DNA of 64,000 bases from Triatoma infestans (taxonomy: Eukaryota; Arthropoda; Insecta; Hemiptera; Reduviidae), in contig JAAEAF010000094.1 in the NCBI GenBank assembly GCA_011037195.1, forward strand, positions 248,001 to 312,000, in the 5' to 3' direction. The notes under the pieces were generated by a model. The model was not told the origin of the DNA and ran no database searches. It saw nothing but the letters and a program-made list of their open reading frames with translations. A program made the position numbers and the translations under genes. Of the stretch, positions 13,101 through 23,700 are shown in pieces; position 1 is the first letter of the stretch; every line of letters starts with the position of its first letter.

Positions 13101-16100
13101 CCACACCAAAAACTATTGTCGACTCGACCGTATATGCGTAAAATGCGCGGGCGATCATCACTTTTCTGTTTGTCCAAACCGTCAGCTGGAAACTCCGAAA
13201 TGCACTAATTGCAATGGAAACCACACAGCCAACTTCAGCAAGAGCCAGACATTAGTCACTATCATGTACTGAAATAGATCACGCCAAGCAAGAGAAAACA
13301 CTGTATCAAGACCCAACACTCTTCAAAACTCTCCATCCAGAATAAACACCAAATATGTCTCTCTTGAGGAGCATAAACGTAACGGAATTACTCCATCCAG
13401 TTCAATTCCTAACTACTAGACCCAATAAAGAGAAACAAGTAGGCCGCCTAATCAAAATCCATACACTTCTTCCGGACCTAACACTCTAATCAATCTCTAA
13501 AGTAATTGGAACGCCCACGGACTAAAAACACGAACGTCTATATTCTCTGACTTCCTTACTAGATACAATATTGACATAGCGTGTATTACTCAAACATATC
13601 TTACCTCTGGTGACCGGCTTAAAATACCAGGATACATCTCCTTCCGTACTGATAGACAGACACGTGTAGCTTCAGGTGGAGTCGTCCTCTGTGTGAAAAG
13701 AAGCTTGAAGCTATCTCCACTACATAATCTTGATGCTGTCTATCCAGGTGAATACACACACTGGACCACTAACAATCATATCTGCTTACCTAAGACCAAA
13801 TACTAGACTTCAGCAAGACGACCTCCAACTAACCTTTACACAAAACAGCACACTACTGCTAGAAGACCTTAACAGTAAATACATATACTGGGGATGTCGT
13901 GCGACCAATACCATCGGCACTACTATTGACAGCGATTGACGACTTAAATATTCTAATTTCAGCCCCAGAAGAACCCACATTTTACCCCACTCAGCGTAAC
14001 TATCAACCTGACATACTGGATATCGCATTATACTTAATATTAATACACCTATTAATATATTTGGACTCCCTTGACGAACTGGACTCTGATCACCTTCCTG
14101 TACTCTGCAAGTTTCACTCTCATCTATACTTCAATGAGCCAGCGCCAAAATTAATCACTGGAAAAATAGAATGGGAAACTTTCAGACATGACATAACAAA
14201 GTACTGACAATACCTAATATTACGGGACCCCAAACAATACCGACACTTCATTTATGCAGGCAATTTAAACAGCTGTACATAATTCCACCTGCAAAAGACA
14301 AAATAACAACAATAGACAAAACCTGTTGCCTTTATATATTCTCAGTTTAATACATGAAAAAAACAGAATTCACAACTTTTGGCAGAGAACTAGGAACCCC
14401 ACAGATAAAACTCACCTCAACCAACTAACAAGAATGGGAACTTGACAATCACAGAATCTCTAAATACAGATCTTTGTTAGAAGGAATGACTCCGGGTGAC
14501 TCTTGTCTCTTGAAAGAAACAAAAATACTACTGGACGAACATTCATCGATTCCTCTACTGATTACAAGAAACGGCCTGGCAACAAGTGATGAGGAAAAGT
14601 GCGAAGTAATAGCTACTCATATCGAAGACAAATTCACAAAAACTGACGAAGAAATTATCAACGAACTACAACAACCTCACCTAACAACCGAAATTCCTAT
14701 CTTATACACTTCTCCTTCTAAAATATTCACTATATAATCAACGGACTCCCCAACAAAAGCTCCCGGAGATGGCCTAATCCCAAATACTATATTAAAAAAT
14801 CTGCCTCGGAAAGGTATCGCCTTCCTAACTAAGGTCTTTAGTGCTTGCCTTCGATTGGAATACTTTCCCAAAAGTTGGAAGAATGCAATTATTAGTTTTT
14901 CACAAATCTGGTAAGCCTAAAATTGATTCCAACTGTTACCGACCAATCTGCCTCCTAAACACCTTTCGCAAATACTTGAAAAAATTATATTCAAAAGACT
15001 TTTAAATCACATGACTGTTACTATCTGTAACACAGACAGATTCCCCTTCATCAATTTGGATTCAAACCATAACACTCACCAGTGTATCAAATTAATGTAC
15101 AGAACACATTATACACAACTTTGAAGAAAGAAAATACAGGGCGGCGATATCTCTAGATGTAGTAGCCGCCTTTGATACAGTTTGGCCCTCTGGACTACTT
15201 TACAAACACAAACGTACCTGACTATACTATCCAAATGATATCATCTTTTTTAGAAGATAGAACATTCCAGGTAAGACCCAACAACACATAGAGTACTAGA
15301 CGACCAATTCTCGCAGGACTACCACAAGGGGTAATTATTAGTCCAATCCTCTTTAACGACTATTGCTCGGACATTCCTGAACCTAGTTCAGTGACTTTAG
15401 CTACATACGCGGACGATACAATGTTGGCCTGTTCCAACAAAGACATTAATAAAAGCATCACTGACTTACAGACATCAATTAACATTTTATCAAACTGGTC
15501 CCAAAAATGGAAATTGAAGCTAAATCCTTTCAAAATGGAAGCAAAAATCTTCGCTCTTAGGAAGTTCCGGATTGAAGACGTTCATATAATCCAAATTAAC
15601 AACCAAGAAATCGCTGGAAGAAATAACCAAAGGACCAAGGAATGCGTTATCTTGGCGTAAACCTAGATACAAGACTCACCTGGAGGCTACACATAAACAC
15701 TAAACTTCAACAAGCATACAGCCGACTGAAGCAACTATACCCACTTATTAACAGAAACACACCACTCAAACACTCCTGCACAGTACTTCTCTACAAGACA
15801 CTCCTCAGACCAATTCTGACATATGCCTGCCCAGTTTGGATAACAGCTAGCAACACAATAACGAAACTATTACAGACTTTTCAAAATAAAGTACTACGGA
15901 TTGCACTAAACGCTCCTTGGTTTACCAGGAATACACAAATACATAAAGAACTCGATATTTCAGATATTCACACACATATGACCAAATTAACAGACAACTT
16001 CTTCCTAACCCTTCACTCACTATCTTTAGCAGCTCACTATTACATAGGCGAACCTATACCTTCTAGAAGATTAAAATCCTGACTATGTCAAGATCTTTAA

Positions 16101-16695
16101 TTTTCATTTATATTATGGTAAACTGTATGTGTGAAGCTTTAAGTGAGCTGGTCCATAGTTTAATTTGTAAAATAAAATAAAAATAAAATCTGGTGCGGAA
16201 AATCCGTTTGACTTTCTCTTGCTGCTAGCTGAACTTTCTCTGAATAGTAGCAATATCATTATTTGGAAATATGGAAATAGCACTTAAAGCACTGTGTGAT
16301 TCAGAGAATTATGTCCACCACAAGTCAAATACAGGCATTACAATTACATTACCAAATAGACACATCATAAGACTCGCCCGATGTGTCACAACACCCCCAG
16401 CATTACAGCAGGCTCACCATCATTATGATGTCCCACTTAAATCGTCAGTCTCTACTATCCCCTGCACGACTCCTAGAAAAGTTAAGGCTCCGCCTTACTC
16501 CAATTCTACCAAGTTAAAGAATGAATATTGAGAGGGTTCGGAAATGAGGTGAACTATGCAAACTGCTGTGATTAAGAAGAAAGTGTGATTGTTTCACACA
16601 AGATTTTTACTTTCTCCCACTATAAGGGAGTCAGCATTGCATTCGTGACAAATTTTCATAGCTTAGTTACCACCGGAAATATATATATATATATA

Positions 16696-16748
<53 letters not shown>

Positions 16749-17663
16749 GAAACAAAATATATCAAATATAGAAAACTTGCAGGAAGCTTGTAATGGATGA
16801 ATTGGGGTTGGTTGACGCTGAGTATACTTAGGAAGAGAAAGAAATTGACTAAACACTGAACTGAATACTGTTATACTGAACCTGACTGAACCCTGTAATA
16901 TTCAAATAAATTAGATCTGCAAGGACTTTACACAGTTAGTTATATAGAAAGAGAATAAGGTATCGAGAGAAAGATACAGACTGACTGGTAGAGAGAGAGA
17001 GAGACTACGATGTTGTAGACTGATTGGCTGTCGAAATGGTTGTCCTCCTCAGGGAGCCTCTTTTATATTGAACTCACCCCTTTTCTGCCTCCCTAGTTTG
17101 CCCGAAGTAGGGAGCGATTCATTATTCCAGTTCGAAGGAGTAATTGATCTTAGCGATTCGGAACCAATTACAAAACTCAAATTTAATATTCACATTAGGG
17201 TACGGCTCTTACATCGGCAGCAAACATTATTAAATATTTCTCGTTTTTCAGTTTTTGCAATTTTGCTGAAAACAGCTACAGCAGCCACAATTGTACACAC
17301 ACATAAACGCGTATCACTTCTATATTGGACAATTTCAACACACAAAAAAATTGATTTTTGGAGGGGGGTTCTGGAAGGGTAGCAACGTTAAGCTTTACTC
17401 TAAAAGTACCACTTCTGTGCCCAAAACCAATGTATGATTCTGTCATGTACATAATATTAAGGTACATTACTAGAATTGCGAATTTGCAGAAAATCGATTA
17501 CCGCCGGAAGTGCCAACTGTATAGAATTGTTTTGAGCCTATTTTTACTTTCTCTTACTCCTAGTAAGAGGAAGTATTGTAATCGTGTCAAATTTTCGATA
17601 TCGAGTTTTCACCGGAAATATCCGTTTTGAGGTCCCCGGAGTCAAAAAAAGTGATTTTTAACA

Positions 17664-17715
<52 letters not shown>

Positions 17716-20700
17716 GAACAGCAAAGCTCAAAAACGAAAAACCGTAGAAAGTTGAAATTAGATATTACGTTTTGGTATCACCATGGGATCTGAGTGTGCG
17801 TTATCTGTCAAAATTCCTCAACCGGAAGTACCACTTTACTAGTTTTTTTTTTTACGTTTTTGCAATTTTCTCAAAAATGGCTCCGATGATTTTCTTTAAA
17901 CTTTTTATATCAACTACACATACAAAGAGCTACAACTTTTATTTGAAACATTTGTCCAGGAAAATTCATTGAAGAGCACTTCTGGGGGGAGGGGTGGGAT
18001 TACAGCTTCCTCTAAAGTGGTATCATAGAGGAATTGGATACAATTCTATCATCCAAACAAAATTAATAAGAAATAACTAGATGGCCAAAATTCCAAGTTA
18101 TAAGAAAATTAGTAAGCCGGAAGTGCGCTTTTACTGAATAGTTTTTTCAGTTTTCGACGAATTTCGTTATATTTGGTATAGAAGCTATAACATTTGTCAA
18201 TTAAATTTTGAGAACAGGAGTAAGAGAAAGTTGTGTGAGTGTTTCAAACCAGATTTTTTTTTCTTAATTTTCTCTAAAACGGAAATAACGAATTTGTATA
18301 ATTTTGGATTGCAGACTGCCGAACGGATATAAGCGTAACCGAACTTTTATTAGTTGCAGTAAGAGAAAGGGGTGTTTTTATTATATATTATTTTGTTCTA
18401 CCCTGATTTATTGATTTCAGATACGTCTGTTTTTCATGAACTTGTCCAAGAAAACAAACGAATCTGGCTTATCTAATTGAATAGAAAAGATTTCTATGGC
18501 CAATCCTAGAAAACGTAAAACAAATCGTAAAGGAAGATCCGATACTAAAAGGTTGTAATTAATTTTAAGCGTTACTGATTCTGAAAGAAATGTCTCCCAC
18601 AGGTTCCGGAATTAGACAATTAGGAAGAGAAATAAACTAAAAAGTGCATGACATCACAATCGGTTAAAGAAATCTGGAAAATAACATTTTATTGCGTAAT
18701 TTTTATTTATATTATATAAAGAAAATATATTTAACAAAAATAAAAATTATATGAATATAAATAAATTAAAATAAAATAAATAGATAAAAAAACTCTAACG
18801 AAAATATTAATGGGGAAGAGGACAAGTTTAGGAAGAGGAGATCCGGGAGTAAAGGCGCCCGGCTGATCTCATCGCCTTGGCGCTGCTTTTAGTGTTGTAA
18901 ATTTATATAATTATTTTACCATCTCTCGCATTCATACAGTCAGATTAATTGGCCGCTTTTTATTGTTCTGTTTTGGTCATTATTTAGTTTCACAAGAAGG
19001 ACTAATTGAGAACTTTTTGTGGGTGTTTAAAATCAATTTTATTTTGTCCTACTTACTAGTATACTTAAACGGCCAAATACAAAATGGCGGAATTACATTG
19101 GATCTTTTCTGCTTAATTCTCTTTTGCTTTCTTTTTCAACAATGACATGAAAATGCTAAATTTTTTCTTTATAGCTCACATTAATTATACGTATAAAACA
19201 GTAAATATTATGTTAGAAATAACTTGATTTTTTTTTGCATTTTTTTATTGCACGATTTGATAATTTATAAAATACCTCGGAAGGAAAAATTAGAAAAACG
19301 ATTCTAAACTAGATTTTTCATAGAAATAATTAGCTATAAATAATTAGCTATAAATAATTAGCTATAAATAATTAGCTATAAATAATTAGCTATAAATAAT
19401 TAGCTATAAATAATTAACCAAGCACAGAGTAGCATTGAATGTGTCAAGTGTCCCTTTATACTAATGGGACAAAATAAAATTGATGTTAAACACCCACAAA
19501 AACTTCTCCAATGAATTCATAATATTTATTATGTTTCAATATTTGGTTGCTTTCAGGAAAAGCGAACAGTCTACAAAGTATTGAAAGAGAACTATAAAGA
19601 TGGAAATCTATGCGTGAGCAAATTCAATCAAAATCTAGTTTGTCCCAACAACACTAAAGAAGGAATCGAACTTACTATTAGTGCAATTAAACAAATAAAC
19701 TATAACAAGAAGAAGTATTATATATTAGAGTTCGGTAAACTAGAAACCATGTGTAGAAAGTTCTTTGAGGGTTCACACCAGATTTTTTTTAATTATAAAT
19801 TAAGCAGTGCACTGTACGCACATCCGTATTATACAAATTTGTAAAAGAAACTAAAAGATTATAGTTTTGTGTTTAAATGTTTAAAATAACCAATGCGAAT
19901 TCTCCCGGTAGTATCGGATAATATGTTTGCAATGGTATAAAAATAAACATTATTTATAACGTTTATAACGCCGCCCTGTCTAGCTGCGATGCCACAATGC
20001 GGGTACTTGCACCCCCTAAATTACGCCACTGTTTATATATGTTTAGTGATCATTCCAAGTTAAAAAAAAAAAATCATTGGAGGCCATTTTGTTTTTGAGA
20101 AATTTTTTAATTTAATTTAAGGCGCGTCAACATCTATGGTCACTAGCGCCCGGAGCCTTCTCAGTGCCCTGCCGGCCTTCGGACAGTGTTCTCTCGCTAC
20201 AGACAACAGTGTCCATCACCGAACAGTGAGCTGTAGAGGCTCCTAGGATGAAAAAAATCTAACTCGAACTGGGACCTCTGCGTGGGACACCAATGCGCTA
20301 TCCACTTAGCTAATCCCTCCCCTTTTTGAGAAATTTATCACATTTTTACTCACTATTTTATATATATATATATATAATAAAAAATATTTTTACTTTTTAC
20401 TAAATGTTTAGTATATTTAATATTTAGTAGTATATTTAATTATTTTAGTGAAATATAGCGAAAATTTCCGATAAGATCGCGTAAAACTAAAACAAACACA
20501 GTAAAGTTATTTTTAGGGATCAGTGGGGAGGGACCCTACGCTATCCTCAGCCTCACCGGGCCAACATATAGCTCTACTTCCCAAAGTAACAACAACAAAC
20601 CCGGTCTAACCCATCTAAGATTCACGCAGTCCGAACAAATTGGACATAACCTTGAAGGGAAATAGCCTAAACTTTTCCACAGACAACCTGTACTATGATC

Positions 20701-23700
20701 CTAAACCTAGTTTCCTTTACAACCCAAGCAATTTGTCATAAGGTGGATGGTTGTTCCTTCCTCTGTCTCACAGACTGAGGTTAAAAAGGTGTCTGCTATG
20801 AGTCCCATAACGGAGGTGTATCTTTTTAAATCACAATACCTAGTAAAGAATCCAACCAGATGACTGAGAGAGAACTCTGAAAAAACAGCAACAACTCACT
20901 AATAACCCTCCCGTACGGACCCAGCATTTTAGACTGCCGACAGTCCACTGAGCTCATCCATAGGAATGATTGCTGGAATGAAACGTTCTGGAAGCTTGAC
21001 AGACATGTGCCTAAAGACAGGCTCGGGAAACAGTAAAGTTAGTTGATGGATTTTCACCGGAACCTTCATGTCGTACCGCATCCTGTTGCCTAAAAAAAGA
21101 ATGTCAGCTTTTTGAGCTTTCTACATGTATTTTTCCTATTTCAGTTATTATGTTCAAACATGCAGACCATTCGCTAAAAACATTGTTTTTTTCATACCCA
21201 AAGGAACTCAGAACAGCTATTTCCGTGAAATACTCTCTTTCTTGCTTCTCTAACAGGCCTTCATTTAGTATTCGAACCAGAATCTCCAGAAATCCCTGTT
21301 TTCCTAATCTCCTGCTTCAAGCCTCTACTGGCCATCTTCTCAATTATATTCTCATACATAGGGTTCTGGGTCTGCCATGTCTTCTTTGCCACTTACCTCA
21401 TAATTGCTCACTTTCCACAGCTACCTGATGATGTCCATTATTCTCTACAGATGCCCTAACCATATACAGACAACTCTATCTCCTAATTTTATCGTTTCTG
21501 ACTTTGTCTGTCCTGTTTTGCGCAAGTATTCTTCCAGAAATCCATCTTTGTGGCATTGTGACAATTGAAATTAATCTAAAATTCATCGTCCAAGTCTCTG
21601 ATCCATACGTGAGAGTATATCTTCAACAATACTATGGAAGATCGGTACTTATTTTCGACAGATAGGCCCCGATTCCAAATGCGAAGATGAAAAGTTCTTA
21701 AGTCTTATTCTTGTTGAGTAAGCCAATCATTAAAAACATTTTTTTCGTATTCAGAAGACCTCAGAACATCTATTTCCGGTGAATAATGAATTTTCAATAT
21801 TGTACACCATGTAATACTAATACTTCCGCTTAATGCCAATAGAAAAAAAAAACTTCAACTTGGGTAAGGTTTAGGTTAAGTTAGGTTTAATGGCATGAAA
21901 AACTGTATTCATAGTCAGCGCCGTGATGTACATAAAAATTACTACATATCTATTATTAAATAAATTACCAGTTTGGTCGATGCATGTAAAAAAAATCCCA
22001 TTAAAAAATTAGTCAAGGTGTGTATTCCAATCTGTATGGATAAATATACAGGTAGAATGACCAGTTTCTTTTAAAGCAAAATCAAGTTTTTTCAATGAAA
22101 TGCCTACAACGGCCAAACCGAATTTTAGGAATGTTAAACGTTTATTTGTCCTCAAACTTCCACCAGGAGGCGGTACCGTACTCTGTTATTAAACAACGTT
22201 GAGTCTTTTTCTAAGGAAGTCCTAATATCTCGGTGTTTCCAGATCTCCATTGATATAAATTATTCCAGAAAATAATTGCAAATAACAGTGACAGGTTTAT
22301 AAGAGGATCTTTTAGAAAGTTTTGAACATGAACATAAAAATGGTGCGAAACACTCACACGACTGTCTCTGATTGCAGTTAATACAATATTGTAAAATTCA
22401 TAAATTTTTCTTTAAACTTGTAATTTTTACTTTTATGTATCTCATCGGAAATACATGTTTTGGGGTCCCCTGAACTTCGAAAAATATGTTTTTAGCGAAT
22501 GGTCTGTGTGTGTGAGTGCGCGCGCGCGCACGCGTTAATAGAATATCTCAAAGACGTAAAGTCGCAGGAAGCTCAAATTTGATATTCCGTTTAGGTACTA
22601 CCACAGCAACAGACACGGAGATTTCGGACAAAATTCTTCAACCGGAAGTGCAACTTTACTAAATGGTATTTTTCTTTCAGTTTTTCGAAATTTTCTCAAA
22701 AACGGCTCCAACGATTTTCTTTAAACTTTGTATACTATCTATACTATCAACACACATTAATCTGTGTCACTTTTAATCGAAACATTTTCCTGGAAAAATT
22801 GATTTCTGGGCGGTTGTGGGGAAACTATAACGTTATGCTTTCCTCTAGAGTACCACTTCAATATAACATCTGGTTTAATAATATTAGTATGTATTAGAAG
22901 CATTGCTAGAAAAGCAAATTTGAAGAAAATTCATTTACCGGAAATGTACTTAACAGAATAGGTATTCGAGTTATTTGGAATTTTCTCGAAAACATCAATA
23001 ACTATTTCCTGTAAGTTTGGCATGCTTAGTGGACAGATATAAACGTATCACTTTTATCTTAAATATTTTCCAAAAAAATTGATTTGTGATAGTTGTGCGG
23101 AATGTATGACGTTAAATTGCAAATGTAATATGTGCAGTTGGTTTAGTGTTGGTTCGCTTTATTGGGGCCAAAGTATAATCCCTTCTTTACTTGCCAGGGT
23201 AGTAGGTAGGTTCTTATCCCCCCCACCACCTCTATACTTATGTAAGGACAAATATGTAAAATTTGAGTTTATAGAAAATTTTCATTTTATACACAGGGTG
23301 TCCCAAGATATATGGATAACGACTTTTTCTCGGAAACTAAGATAGCTAGAAAAAAACTAAAAAATACGTGTCCCCGTAGTTTTTTGTTAGAAATCCAAAT
23401 TTAATTTGCAAATTTGTTTTGGTGCTTCCAGAAGCGAGATACAGGCATCAACTTCATTTTTTCAAATGTGGAGGTGTGGTTTTTATTTAAGAAATAGATT
23501 CCTCTATTTTTTGTAAGAAAGATTTACTTGAACGGTTTTTTTCTTTGAGCATATTATACAAGTTATGAATGAAAACATGATTCTTATAAGAAATTTCAAA
23601 ATGATATTATAACGGTTTTTTGATTGAATAAAAAGAAAAGTACTATTTTATTATAAATTTTACTCCTCATTAATTACAGATCTTGCTCGAACTGGCCTCC

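Noticed and set aside
12277..16082. Host genes for the zinc-knuckle and RT frames
   Set aside because: Order gag, endonuclease, RT with a poly(A)-like tail and many frame breaks identifies a dead LINE.
17276..17467. Short frames in interspersed copies, some with hydrophobic FFF/LLF runs
   Set aside because: Found in AT-rich repeat text, not conserved between copies, and lacking codon character.
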